Source of the DNA: Sisyra terminalis
Taxonomy: Eukaryota > Arthropoda > Insecta > Neuroptera > Sisyridae
Length of the DNA: 64,000 nucleotides
Direction: 5' to 3'
Assembly (NCBI GenBank): GCA_958496175.1
Contig: OY292276.1
Coordinates: 11,302,001 to 11,366,000 of the forward strand
Shown here in pieces: positions 22,671-35,760 of the stretch. A model generated the notes under the pieces. It was not told the DNA's origin and searched no databases. It was given only the letters and a program-made list of their open reading frames with translations. Position numbers and translations under genes: made by a program. How positions within the stretch are numbered: position 1 is the first letter of the stretch; each line of letters starts with the position of its first letter.

Positions 22671-22710
22671 AATAATTTTTTAATTGAATCTCAAAGACTT
22701 AAATATATTA

Positions 22711-23734
22711 CTAGCTGATCCCCGCGACTTCGTCTGCGTAACGTAGGTGTAGATTTTATTTTCTTTATAAATTTGCTATTTGTAGTGATATATGAAAATT
22801 ATTATTTTTCTTATTTCTTTTACGAAAAACATAATCATACTTAAAAACACTATTTTGTCAACTTTAAAAACACACATTTAATAAACTGATACTTAGAATA
22901 AAATAATTGTTTCAATTAATGATGACATAATTTGATCAATTAATTTTAAAAAAATAATTATAAATATCTAAAAAGTACCTAACAAAACCGTATACCTACG
23001 GTAGGTATACCTACTGTGAACCAATTAATCCATAAATCAATCAGCATCTATACAAAGTCTATATAAAGTCCGTCATAATTATAACTTAAAACAGTCAAAA
23101 GTTAGCAAAACACTCGCTTAGGTATTTAGAATATTAGTAAAAATCACATTTCATTGTCTCGACTCTCGAATGAACCCTTTTCTCGAAACAATTTTACTAC
23201 TGCATTGTACAAAACTACCGCGAAATTAAAATTTGTTCAATTGCACGAAACCTAGTTCCTCCATAATCAAGTATAACCATTGTGTATCTATAAACTTATA
23301 ATTAAAATATCAGAATTTCAACTTTTTTAAAATTTAAATTGAATTTACTGTGCTTTTTAACCGTTAAACTAAAAATATTTTTACTGATTATTTTCTAACT
23401 TTTAATTACCTTTCCAATGATATATAACTCACCTGTTTAAAGTAAAAATTTCTGTTTTCATCCCTAAGGAATACCTTCCTTTATTATTTTTTTGGAATGA
23501 TAAGTAGCCTATAGTCTGTGGGAAATTGTGTTGTATCTTAATACCAAATTTCATTAAATTCGGTTGTCCCGTTCTTTAGTTAAATCGGGACACACAGACA
23601 GACAGACAGACAGACAAAAATTTTAAAAATGTTAAATTTGGAATAAGGGCCTCATGAAACAAATATTTACCCTAAAGTTGGGTTCAAAATCGAAATGTAC
23701 AGACAGACGTAAGAATTTTATATATTAGTATAGA
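22711..23734 (-). mobile_element. Non-autonomous Helitron, family 1 copy A
   Basis: On the minus strand it starts A|TCTATACTAATATATAAAA (right edge 23734) and ends GACGAAGTCGCGGGGATCAG then CTAG|T (left edge 22711), with a GAC/GTC hairpin shortly before the terminus. These are the Helitron hallmarks: 5' TC, 3' CTRR, insertion between A and T, no target duplication. It contains a (CAGA)n run near 23595-23617 and no coding sequence. Its 5' half matches copy B at 38905. Confidence 0.85.
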
Positions 23735-23735
23735 T

Positions 23736-25130
23736 TATCCATTAATTTATTGTGATTCGGAAGTAATTAAAATACTTATCAATGTTAAATTCTTTGGTGT
23801 TTAAAACGGCTCAAAGGAGCTTTTCAAGCTTTGATATCCTTATGACTTTTGAACTTACATTCTTGTGCAACAATTATCCATAATTTGATTTTATTTTTAT
23901 TTCTTAATATATGTTTTTCCTTTAATTGAAAACCAACGAAAATTTTAGGTAAACTTCCGATAACATTTGGAGAAGCAAGTAATTTATCAACATGTGACAT
24001 TTGAAAACAAAGCTTTAAATCGATAGCAAAGTTGCTTTCATCAAATTCAATTTGTTAAGGGCTTTTGTGTGATAACTTTTAAGGGAAATCAAAGCAAAGA
24101 AATCATTATCCATGTTACTCAACCACACGAGTAATTCCTGAATTTATTTTCTCGGAAATCCAAGACAATAAATCGTTACTTCATCTTTTCTTGAAGAAAC
24201 CTTTCGTAAACCTTAACAGTATTAGGAAATTCGAACATTTTAAGATTAGACAAATAGAGCTTTTTGAAACGAAACGACATTTTGCCAATTACCTACATAT
24301 GTGATACAATTTACGAAATCATTGGCAGCGTAGAACTATTATTTCAATTATTAGTCGGTCGGTAAATGAGGCTTGACATTATTTAATGAGCTTTTATTAT
24401 TATTAATTTAAATAATCACTCATCCACTCGTATGAGTCGGCCATTGAGTGGCAAAATATTATTTCAGCGAAACCTCATTTTTATTTTAATATTTTCTTTA
24501 AATTAAAATTTTGATTTTTTTTTCTTGCTAAATTCTTGGCTACGAAAAATTTCAGCGTAATTTAATTATGTATTTTCACAGTGGAAGAGGGAAAATGAAT
24601 TTTTATATAAAGTAAACAAATTCAATTAAGTTGGAGGAAATTTTTTTTTAATTTGACTTGAGTGGATTTTTACAAGTGGATTCAAGTGAAATGTTTTCAA
24701 ACTGTAAAATATTATGATTTGCGAAATTTTTCAAGTGAAAACTATTTTTTTTTTTCGTTTGAAATGGTTTTGGAAACTTTTTCTCGGAAAATTTAAAATA
24801 TGATTAGTGAGTGAGATATGTAGAAAGTTTTAGAATAAAGTTTTTCTTCATGAAATTATTTTGTGTTTTAAATTTTTCCTTTATTATGTCTAATAGGTAA
24901 ATTAATTTGTATAATTTTTAACACAAAATAAACCAAAATCTTGAAAAAAAGAGCCTTAAAAACTAAAAGATACCTTCATCGCATAATTTTATAGGCGAAA
25001 ATTGAAATCATTATTTTCATAAAATGCATAAAATGAGTCAAATTTTATTTCCTGCTGGTTCTTAGGACCTTTGATCCTGAATATTGAGTTCATCAAATTT
25101 TTCCAATGATGAAGCTCCAGGAATGTCATC
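23736..25130. other. Non-genic AT-rich DNA
   Basis: Homopolymer-rich sequence with no supported gene or repeat boundary. Confidence 0.5.
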
Positions 25131-25136
25131 CCCTAA

Positions 25137-25310
25137 GGGGCCGTTCGTAAAATACGTCACGCTAAAATAAGCTTTTTCTGACCCCCCTCCCCCCATTGGC
25201 ACGCTGTGTCACACTTTCTGTGACCCCCCTAGAAATATTTCATCACAAAACTAAGACCCCCCCCCTACTCAATATGATAAATTTCAATTAAAAGTGCACA
25301 AATTTTGAGA
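25137..25310 (+). repeat. Fragment of widespread insect repeat with GACGT core
   Basis: GGGGCCGTTCGTAAAATACG followed by TCACGC and then GACCCCCC tracts resembles a dispersed transposon end often seen in insect genomes. Only one half is visible, with no inverted partner. Confidence 0.5.
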
Positions 25311-26670
25311 ATTGAAAATATTTATTTAGTTTTTATGATAAAATTTAAATAAATCAATAAAGATCTTCTATAACGAACCAATAAATAATATTTCTATTAA
25401 TCAGAAGTCCAAGGATTATGTTTAAGGAAGTACTGAAGAAAACAGGAACATTCCCAGTAAGCTTCCAGGCTCTGATTAATAGGGAATTTAGGATCGAATT
25501 TGCCAAAAAAACAATACAATTTCAAAGGACACAAAATAATCAATAGTAAAAATGTGTTTAGAAATATCTATATATTTCTTTAAGCTCTTGAATAGGTGAA
25601 AATTTAAGGATTTTTTGTATGCATATGAGTTTAACATGTTTAATGTTTTTATAGGTGTAAATCAAAATAAGTAAAATACAAAGTATTTTAATTTAATTGT
25701 TAATAATTATTGTTATTGTTAGTAATTTAATAATTAAAAATGAAACAATATTACCGATATCAATTCATTTTCGCAATTCAATTTTCGGTGGTACGAAGTT
25801 CACAGGGTTCTCTGATATTTTATTAAAAAAAATTTTGCATACAATATAATCAAATACATATATCAATTGAAATGCTGGCAATTTGGAAAATGTTTTTTTA
25901 AAAGTATTTAATATTATTACCATACCCAAAAGAATTTAATGAAACCATCAAATGAAATTTGATTTGTTTGTAAAATCATTAAAAATATTATTAAGTTGTA
26001 TATATACGAAAAATTCAAGTCTATGCTCAAATGTTGATATGAAAGAACATAGTACAAGCTTGAAGGCCAAAATGAGAGAATGGCAGCTTTAAATATGTCG
26101 TTTAAGGAATCTGAACCGGTTGGAGGTATTTATTATTTGTTGTCAATTATAAATACATTAACACCTCTTTCCGAATCCATAAATGAAACCTTTGAATCTG
26201 CCTTTTTCTTATTACTATATAATTTGTGATCGCCAGTTGAGAGCAGGTAAAATTCTTTTCAATTTCACACCTATTTGGAATTTATCCAATTTTGCTCAAA
26301 ATATTTATTATTATGGGACAAAGGTTGATCAAATTGAACGTAAATTTTTGTCTACCAGAATTCTATCGTATGATTGAAGAACAGGTTTATCAATTTTGAT
26401 AATATTTTGTTTTCGGGTACTTCTTAGTGTTTCTCCCAAAAAAAAAATTGTAGGTCACTTCGGAAATGCATCATAGCTCCATGAGCCACTTTTGAAGTTA
26501 TATCTCAAATTTTCCATATTAAATTTAGATACACTATAAACATTTTTAATAAATTGGTTTTCACCACTTTGGTCAGTATAAAATGTATACATTTTATTAA
26601 TGTCTGATTCATTTCACGGGTTGGCCACCTCTGACAACTTCTTATTTAAATAAACAATGAATAATCTATG

Positions 26671-26814
26671 ATTGTTGTTATTCTTATAAATGGATTTAAA
26701 AAATTTGATGTTTATAATTGAGTACCTGAAGAAACTGCGAAAGTGGCGAAACGTCGTATAAAAATTTAATAAAAACATCAAATATTAAAAAGTATCCATA
26801 AAATAAGAATCATT
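26671..26814 (+). mobile_element. Penelope-like fragment inserted in a Helitron
   Basis: The 144-bp insert is flanked by 15-bp direct repeats AATGAATAATCTATG (26656-26670) and AATGAATAATTTATG (26815-26829). The homologous Helitron at 50404-51995 has the uninterrupted sequence, proving the insertion. It contains the hammerhead core at 26719-26765. Confidence 0.8.
26719..26765 (+). ncRNA. Hammerhead ribozyme (CUGAAGA/GUC type)
   Basis: CTGAAGA at 26726-26732 fits CUGANGA. A G-U-rich stem II (CTGC/GTGG, loop GAAA) follows, then GAAA at 26748-26751, palindromic stem III ACGT and the canonical cleavage triplet GUC (C at 26755). Stem I is short (TAC/GTA). The core is complete but stem II is weak, so activity is uncertain. 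Confidence 0.62.
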
Positions 26815-27269
26815 AATGAATAATTTATGTTTTATCTACATATATAAAATTGTTATATTGGTTTATATAGATCTCAAAAACTCCAAAAGTTCTGCAACGA
26901 TTTAGCTTAAATTTTGTCACGATATACAATCCACTTCAAATATTGTATTTATTATATTTTTGCATCAGTAACATACTTGCGACCGCAAAAAATGGCTTTT
27001 TCCATGTTCAATACAATAATCGCTAACTGCCAATACTTCATTGTTATGATAGTGTAGTGATTTTTAGAAGTAGAGCAAATTTTCTTAAAAGGTAATTGAT
27101 AAAAGTATATCTTGAAGGTAAGTTATAATTGGTACAGCGAGGGATGCTGCGGGTTGATAAAGGGGGTGATTCTAATAATTCCCCAGCTTTTTTTCCGAAA
27201 TTCGATTTATTTATTTACAAAAATTCACAACCATAAACTGGCAGGACAACGTCTGCCGGGTTCAGCTTG

Positions 27270-29168
27270 TATTTTATGTATTATATAAACTTTATTAAAA
27301 TTATTTTTTTGATTATGCACTACTGAAATATAAAGTTCACACATATACTTCTTTTAATTTTTTTACTCTTTTATAAAGGACACAACGATGGTCTCAAAAG
27401 AAAAGAAACGACCAAAACGAAGGATTCATTTTTCTTTAGAACCACTGGCCAGATTTTGATAAATTTTGATCCATTTTATTGAATATTAAATTTTCCAAAC
27501 ACGAAAATAAAAAAAAAATGGAAAATTGAAATGGTATGCGTCTAAAAACTCCCTATTTTTGTATCACTCTTTTGCTCTTCCCTTCTTTTGAAATGGTTCA
27601 ATCTTGAATGTCTTAATCGATGCCTAAAGTATGTTAAAATGTGAGTAAAGTGTAAAAAACAGCAACAAAATCGGTTAAATGTTTTCCGAAAAATTTCATT
27701 CTGATATTTGCTTTATTTCCTTAGAGCATTTTTATCTTTTCCTTTTCTTACTTCTCAAAAGAAGATATAAGGACTAAGAAAGATGATATTCTCCGGACCG
27801 GTGATTTAAAATTTAAATACACTTTTAGTTTCCTTTAATTGAGTAATTCTTGGGTTTGAAGAAATAAATAAAACCCCAATTTATTGTTTTTGTGTATCGA
27901 ATACTTTAGTGGACGATTTTAAAAGTGATTTATTTCTAAAATGATTTTACGAGATATGTTTTATAAATATTTATGCATTTATTAAAAGCTTTATGTTGTG
28001 CATCGTATCTCGAGGCGAATGCATATTTTATGTCGGTCTAAAAGAATATGAAAACACGTCGTATTTTTTCCACTTTAAAAAACATTGAATTTCAAAATAT
28101 TTCAATATAATTTCAATGTAGAAAAAAAAATATGAAATAATGTAACGATACAAATTGATGTTTACGCCATTAAATTATTTGTGCAAGTGATGCAATTATT
28201 ATTTATGTGTATTTATATTTTCAAAGTTGAAAATTTATTTCTAGCTGCACTGCACTGCATCCATGCTGGCAGAAATTAATAAATTAAACGTGAATCAAAA
28301 GCCTAGAAAATTCATCAAGTTTGTTTATTTTATTTTTTTTTGTTTTTTTTTTTTTGATACTTGTATGAATGACAATTATGAAAAATGACCCAAATTTTCG
28401 AATGTTATTTCGAGATTTTCTCGTGTTGGGACATTACAAAAGTATTAGGTGGGATACCTACGAAAATATTTGCATATGGAAAACATTGGCCTGTTGCCAA
28501 ATCGTGAAATTCTCTTTATTGCTACGATTATTAATTTTTTTTTTGTGCTGTACCTCAAATGGATGAAAACATTTAGTGGTTGAAAAATCGTTTTGTCAAG
28601 TTCACGTGTTTTTCGTGTGAGGAAATATTTTCCACGGAAAAAGAGACAGTCGAAAGTTTATTATGTATTTACACGTCACAATACATATGTGCTTTTTTTG
28701 CAGTGAAAAATTATTTGTGACAAACATACTACTAGATAACATGTACCGAACACAATGCATTTTTATTCCCTTGAGTGAAAAGTTGCACCATGCAGTGACA
28801 AAAGATACATTTTTCTAGTTGTCCCTCCCACTGATTTATTGGAAAAAATAAATTATATTTTCATGAAGAATGTAGCGACAGTAAAAGCATCAATTCCAGC
28901 TTTCAATAGTAATTTTTCCGAGTAAAAATTAATCCTGAATTTGACCTAAAATAATATCCAAAACATTTCGAAAGCTTTGTCTTACAATTAACCAACTTAG
29001 TAACAAACTTTGTAAAAGTTGCCAACTTAAAATTTGATGAATAAATTAAGGTCGGAAAATCTGGTTTTGTTACTCTTACTTATATTTTTTTAGCGATAAT
29101 TGATTTATTCAACTTTATAGAAACCCGCTCAAAAATGGGGACTAAACCAAAAATTATATACATTTTCC
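27270..29168. other. Non-genic AT-rich DNA
   Basis: No supportable genes. The 65-codon frame at 28369-28566 has no recognisable domain. Confidence 0.5.
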
Positions 29169-29448
29169 CAAAGCCGGATTCAGGATTTTTTTCTGAGGGG
29201 GGGGGCAATATCATCTTTCATTTGCAAGTGCGTGAAAGGATCACGAAAAAAATTCGCAATTCCAGCCAGAAATAGACTTGAGTTCCCTAATATTATTTCT
29301 GTTATTTTATTCATAAATTTTCACAACTTTAACAATTTGATTTGCTTTAAAGTATGTACTGCTATGGAATCTCCACAGTACTCAAAAATACCCTGGGGGC
29401 ACGTGCCCCCGTACCCTCTCCCCCTAAATCCGCCCTTACATTTTCCGA
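29169..29448. mobile_element. hAT MITE, 280 bp
   Basis: Imperfect terminal repeats CAAAGCCGGATT and AATCCGCCCTTA are flanked by the exact 8-bp duplication CATTTTCC (29161-29168 and 29449-29456). G-run and C-run tracts lie inside each end. It is non-coding; the 78-codon frame across it is an artefact. Confidence 0.8.
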
Positions 29449-29456
29449 TTTTCTTT

Positions 29457-30932
29457 AAAAAAACGTAAAAATTAAAATTAGTCGATTGAAATTTTGTGTT
29501 TTGTGTACGTTTTTGATACTCTAATAGCGAATCAAACGTAATTTTAGCTTCGTCTTTTCCTTTCCAACAATTTCAATTTCAAATCAATCAACTAAAGTTT
29601 AAATATTTTCCCTTGGATCATTGGCGATCTTTTCTAAGCCCTTCCACAAGGAAAAAAGCGTTTAAAGAACAATCAAATCATTTGTCACCATTTCTATTAC
29701 TTCTAGATAATTCACCCAACTTCTCATTAACTATTACATTTTGCAAGTCAAGAAGAAAACATTTAACTTACTGAACCGAAGTGGTATGTCCGAAATTTTT
29801 CAGTGATAAAACTTCTTACCTGGAACAAAAAGAAAAAAGGTTTAATATAAAAATTATATACAGTTTTATGTAGTAAGGTTCTAAACAGTTTAAAACTAGT
29901 TTGTGAGATAAGAAAGAACTCAAGTGGCGATATGTAAAGAAAATTTTTAAGTAGGAACATTAAAAACAGCACGATCTACCGATTTACTAATATCCAGGTT
30001 CTTTTAATGTAGGTACTAGTTAAACCACAGATTAGCTCTTTAGTTATCTGGGAATGCAAAGATAGCCATAGCAAAGAATAAGCATTTAATGCCTAAATCC
30101 CTAAGAAATTCAAACAGGAAGATAAGTCGATGTAAAAGCATGCACAATTGGTCGTTTTAGGCCTAATTTTATCAACGGATTATAAAACAATGCTCTTACG
30201 GGAATTGTAAAGTGAAAAAAATTTAGTCCTGTGTGCAAAAGGACACCCGCAATATCGTTTCAAAAAGGACAATTTTCTAGCGCGTAAAAAGTATACAAGG
30301 GATCGTTTTTTTCAATGAAATTGAACAGAATATTTAAGACTAAATCATCCTTAACGAAATAACAATATAAAAATTAGTGATTAATGACTAAATCTCTGGG
30401 AATTTCAAACGGGAAAATAAGGAAATTAAAAACCAGGCACAAATAAGGACAAAAATAAGGAAATTTTGAGGTGGGTTCCGCGTCACAAATGTATAAAAAG
30501 TAATTTAAGGACAGACGTATTTTCTAGTCAAAGATCCAAAACACCATTCACATATATACACTCAACGTTTGGTATCACAAGATCAATAGTGAAAAATACT
30601 ATCAAAAAATGGGTTTGCATAAATCACTGCTCAATATAAATAAACTCCAGATAAGAATGAAGTTGGTGACGGTCTGAGGTATATATTGGCAGAAGATTGC
30701 ACTTGATTGAAGAGGTTTGGTGTAATAAGATAAGGTTGAGTATCTTAGTTAATATACACTCTTCAATAGATGATATGTCAGTTTATCAAATAATTATATA
30801 GAAATAGATATGCTTGTGATCCTCTGGATGTAGTTTCTTTAGCGTAGTTTTTAGACTGATGTATTTGGATAGCAGAATGATTGTTTCTTGTAGAAAAGCA
30901 ATGAATTGAATAATTTTCTGTGTTCTTGGACC
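29457..30932. other. Non-genic DNA
   Basis: No supported gene. The weakly repeated phrase AAATAAGGA near 30410-30465 is the only visible patterning. Confidence 0.5.
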
Positions 30933-30940
30933 CTATTTAT

Positions 30941-31909
30941 TAGACTGGGCCAAAAAAATCGACTATTTTTTTTTGAAAAGTATATCGAAAATATTGTTCA
31001 AGGTGACAAAAAAAAATATCGGGAAGACTTGAGCCTCTAATATTAATATTAAGAGGTCTATCATATTTAATTTCGATTTTTTATTTGTGCTTTCATTTTT
31101 GCGTCAATGCTGTCAAACTGTTAAAGTAAAAAAAATCATCTTCACATACATTTATAGAAAATTAAATTCTCTACAAAAAACGTCTCTTTGGAAATTTTTG
31201 CTAGACACGCCGTTTCCGAATAATCAAGCTTTAAACATTGATATAATTTTTAGATTTATCTTCTTTATTTTGGAATTTTGTAACTAACGAACAAATAAAT
31301 ATATAGAAATCAACAATATAGATTCTTGATGGAAATTTAATGTTCTACAAAAAAGGTCTCTTAACGTTTTTACACAAAATCACTTTTTCAAAAGTTATTC
31401 ACAATTAAAGTTGAAGGAAAAATTAAATTATTGATTTTTTCGTTGTTGAACTAATTTTGAAAAAGTGAGTCTATGGAAAAACGTTAAGAGACCTTTTTTG
31501 TAGAGCATGGAATTCCCTTCAAGAATCTTTATTGTTTACTTCTATATAGTTATTTGTTCGTTAATTACAAAATTCCAAAATAAAGAAGATAAATCTAAAA
31601 ATTATATCAACGTTTAAAGCTTTATTATTCGGAAACGGCGCAACTGGAAAAAATTTTCAAATAGACATTTTTTATAGGGAATTTAATTTTCTATAAATAT
31701 ATGGCAGATGAATTTTTTTACCTTAATAGTTTGACAGCATTGACTCAAAAATGAAAGCACAAATAAAAAATCGAAATTAAAGATGATAGACCTCTTAATA
31801 TTAATATTAAGGGCTCGAAACTTCCCGATATTTTTTTTGTCACCTTGAACAATATTTTCGATATACTTTTCAAAAAAAAAAAAATAGTCGATTTTTTTGG
31901 CCCAGTCTA
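30941..31909. mobile_element. hAT-type foldback element, family B copy 1
   Basis: The ends are TAGACTGGGCCAAAAAAATC and its inverted complement, total 969 bp, with a near-perfect 8-bp duplication (CTATTTAT/ATATTTAT). The arms form a nearly continuous palindrome with a short centre around 31430. Each arm includes TCTACAAAAAAGGTCTCTTA or its complement (31345 and 31490). No coding capacity. Confidence 0.88.
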
Positions 31910-31917
31910 ATATTTAT

Positions 31918-33720
31918 ATTAGCTTGCCCCACGTTGGTTGGTCGAGGATATAGGCGAATTGGTGTTCAATAATTTGATTCCCAAGTCAGAATTATCCTGA
32001 TTTGGTTTTGGAAAACTAACCACTACAGTTCCTAATAACACTTTATATACTACTGAAATACTATTGAGGTAGATGTGGAGGATCCAATTAGCAGATTTTG
32101 TCGGGCAGAACTTGAAACTATGGGAATAGAAAGCTCTAAACGAATGGAGACTCAAAGAACTAGTGATAACAAATTTTGGAACGGAATTAGTCGAATAACA
32201 TTTAGTACGCCAGTTGCTGAGGTTTGATCAGGTATTCGGTCTCAAAAGATGAAATAGGGATCCAGAAAACATTATAAGCTTTAAGACTACAGTTATGAGA
32301 AACACCAATGAAATATTAGTACAAGATAAAAAAATTCTTCTTTTATTAACAACTGTAGTTTCTGATAACTTTACTAAGTTCAATTCTCATTTTTTTGCGG
32401 TTTATCCATTTCCGAAACTTGGTTCACTCTTAAAAGATTAATTCTTCATACGGATTTTCAATAGCAGATTGATCAATAATGAAATTTGCATTACTGAATT
32501 TTAGTATCATTTTGTTCAATTAAGTTCAAAACTACATTAGGTGCATGGTATTTACCAATTACTAACTATACCTCTATCATACTCTATGTATTTACAAAAT
32601 TAAATGAAACCTTTAGTTAACTAGTAGTAGTTTGTAATTTAATGGGAAATATTTTAAGCTTAAAAATCTTCTTGCATCTTCCTCTAAAATTGGCGTACAA
32701 ACTATTATCTATATTACAACAAACAATGATGAAAGGAAGTAAAGGTAAAGGAGGTAAAGCAATAATTAACACTCAAAAAAAATTTAGTTTATCGAAAAGA
32801 ATGGCTAAATTTTAGCCATATATAACTCATAATCAATATGTAACTTAATCTCTACATTTTAGGAAAGTTTTTCTCGAAAAAAAATGTCAATAAATTTTCA
32901 AGTTACAACAGCCATAGGGAACAAGACGTATGAAAATCTTATTAACATTCGAATTTATCAGAGAAGTTAAAAAATGACAGACCCTTATCAGCACGTAAAT
33001 TTGAATATGACATAATATCAATTTTTAATGCTCAGATCTTGAGCTTTGATTAAAAGCTCATTTTTAGCGACAAAGATTTTGATTCAAAGTCTATCGAAGA
33101 ACTTACATGCCAATGAAAATTGCAAATAAATAACCGAAAAAAGATTATTATATAAAAAACGTGAAAAGCCAACAATTCGAAATCCTATGCAAAGTTGCTT
33201 GCAATTATATTGAATTTTTAAAGATGTTTGGATGGTTAAATTATAAAGGGTGAAAATTTTAACTTAAAATAAGACTATTTAGTACAAAAAGCAAAATTAA
33301 TTGTAGTACCAAAAAAAAAAATATCAGTTAAAAGAAATGAATTACTAGTAAAATATTTTCTTGTTGCTTTTTTGGTAGTATATGGCATTTAATGTGACCT
33401 TAAACTCAAGAAAAAAGATTGAAAAACCATTTTCAACGGTAATGGTTTCCTAGATCATTATCTGTAGTGGATTTTTCTTTCTGATTGTCAATCTTTGGTT
33501 TAAATTTTTATATCCATTTATTGAAGTACATTTATTGATTGGTTTACGAATTTACAAACTGCTTAGTTGGAAAAATTTTCTCATAAGAAAACATAGTTTA
33601 TAGAAACTACAAACTTTCGATTAAGCGGAGCAATCATGACTTCTTCTTGACTTGATAGTTAACAATATTATTAGCAGTTAAGTATCAAATTTTCAAATAG
33701 GTGCCAATCGAATTTAAATA
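31918..33720. other. Non-genic DNA
   Basis: A 78-codon minus-strand frame at 31919-32155 has no recognised domain. I see no RNA gene or repeat boundary. Confidence 0.45.
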
Positions 33721-34191
33721 TATTTATTGATTTATATTATACAGAAGTTCAAACATATGCACCAATCAAAATGTATGTAGAAGCTTAATATTTTATTTAT
33801 TGATAGATAAGGTACCAAACATGATTTCAACGGAAAATCCGCCACCAAAATTAACTTTTCCAAAAAAAAAAATGTTTTTTTAATTATAACTTTTGAACCG
33901 TGCAAGATACAATTAAAATAGTTATTATCAGAATAAAAGCTGAGGATATTTCCTACAAAAAAGGTTCTTTGACAATTTTTCACAAATGCCATAGTTTGGC
34001 AGGAAATTGATGTCGAAAGTGCTAGTATCATTTTTCATAAGATTAGAACATGCATTACATATTCGTGAAAATTTTGATTTCTTGACAAATATGTAAATTT
34101 TTGCAAAAAACCTAAATGAATCTTTAAAACTGATAACTTATGCTATAATTTCTTGTATATAGTATGGACATAGTATGTAATACATATATAC

Positions 34192-34246
<55 letters not shown>

Positions 34247-35760
34247 TATAGTACATATATATATATATATATATATGTACTATAGTACATAGTATCGTGA
34301 GACCCTACAAATTTAGCTTCATTTTTTCCTTTCTACAAAAATGAAAAAATTATCAATAAAAACTTTAAGATTTTTCGCAGATATGATCTATAAAATTTAT
34401 CAAACTATCAATCTATGATAATAAATCATGATATTTATTTTATTATTTATTTTTTAAAGTGTTATAAAAAGTACAAATTCAAATTATTTTCAAATTTTAA
34501 TTTTTAATATTTCCACTGAAAAATTAAGAAAAAGGTCTTTTAAATTTATCATTAACGATTTTTAACCGATAATATTCAATTTTTATAACCCCAGCTAAAA
34601 ATTAAGAGATATATATTAAATCTCAAAATGCTTTATGATTAAAAATTCAAAGTCTAAGAAAGTTTATTTCATTTGGTACTTAGTACCTTTATAATTAAGA
34701 GTTAAGTTCTTCAATATTTGAAACGAAAAATTACTGAAAATCTTATAACTTTTGGAACTTTCCCAGATACGAAATATAGCTCACAAATGAATAAATCATT
34801 TGGGTTTCATTTTTTTCTAAATTGTCAATAATTTTCGAAAATATCAACAATAACGTAATACGATTTTTAAAAATCTAAAATTTCATGTTTTCAACCGTTA
34901 TTTTCACTTTAACTATGGCACATGCAGGAAATTATTATGAAACCTTTTTTGTAGAAAATATTTTCAGCTTTCATTTTGATAATAACTGTTTTAACTGTAT
35001 CTAGTACGGTTCAAAAGTTATACTTAAAAAAATATTTTTCTTTAGAAAAGTCAATTTTGATGGATATTATGTTTGGGACCTAATCTATCAATAAATAAAA
35101 AAATTGACTTCTGCGGATCATTTAGGGAGTTCACTAATAAATTTCACTTCCCCGACTGTACTATATATTATATTATGTTATATATTACCACAAAAATTTT
35201 GAAGATTACAAATTTGATAGACTCTTTATCTTTATAATTAAGAGTTAAGTTCATTATTATTTAAAACAAAAAGCTACTAAAAATCTAGTAACTTTTGGAA
35301 CTTTTCCAGATACGAAATTATAACCTAAAAATAAATAATCATTTGGCTCCCGATTTTTCCAAAAATACCTATAATTTTTGGAAATATCAACAATAACGTT
35401 ACCCAATTTTCAAAAATATAAATGTTCATATGTTTTCAACCGTTATTTTCGCTTTAACTACGGTACATACAGAAAATGATTATAGAACCTTTTTTGTAGA
35501 AAATATCCTCAGCTTTCATTTTGATAATAACTGTTTTAACTGTATCTAGTACGGTTCAAAAGTTATAATTAAAAAAAGGATTTTTTTTTGGAAAACTCAA
35601 TTTTGGTAGATATCATATTTCGGACCTAATCTATCAATAAATTAAAAAATGACTTCTACATATCATTTAGGGAGTTCCCTTACAAATTTCCCTTCCACAA
35701 CTGCACTATATATTATAATATGTTATATATTACCACAAAAATTTTGAAGATTACAATACT
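33720..35760. repeat. Foldback repeat with tandemly duplicated right arm
   Basis: The left arm (about 33725-34080) is inverted relative to two tandem right-arm units at about 34678-35217 and 35218-35758, each ~540 bp. Both right units share CTTTATAATTAAGAGTTAAG, GAACCTTTTTTGTAGAAAAT-like sequence, CTGTATCTAGTACGGTTCAA and CCACAAAAATTTTGAAGATT. Local direct duplication of one arm is the simplest account. No terminal duplication identified. Confidence 0.75.
34190..34290. repeat. AT microsatellite with GTACTATAGTAC palindromes
   Basis: A long (AT)n run is interrupted twice by ATGTACTATAGTACAT. It is likely to form a cruciform. Confidence 0.9.

Larger units (their letters stand above)
22489..22709. 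repeat. Second head-to-head Penelope-like terminal pair
   Basis: The arms run from TAAGTCTTTGAGATTCAATT inward to GTAATAATAGTAATAAT and are inverted around about 22600. Each arm contains a hammerhead core with CTGATGA. The Helitron at 22711 abuts the right arm. Confidence 0.78.
25415..27269 (+). mobile_element. Non-autonomous Helitron, family 2 copy C
   Basis: The 3' end has the hairpin GGCAGGACAACGTCTGCC followed by GGGTTCAGCTTG|T, a one-base decay of CTAG|T. The whole segment is homologous in inverse orientation to 50404-51995, which has the intact CTAG|T end. Neither copy codes for protein. The 5' TC boundary is not resolved, so the left coordinate marks where homology starts. A 144-bp Penelope fragment is inserted at 26671-26814. 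Confidence 0.7.

Noticed and set aside
20815..22709. Direct or inverted repeats as a CRISPR-like array
   Set aside because: The genome is eukaryotic, repeats are inverted pairs with ribozyme cores, and there are no regular spacers.
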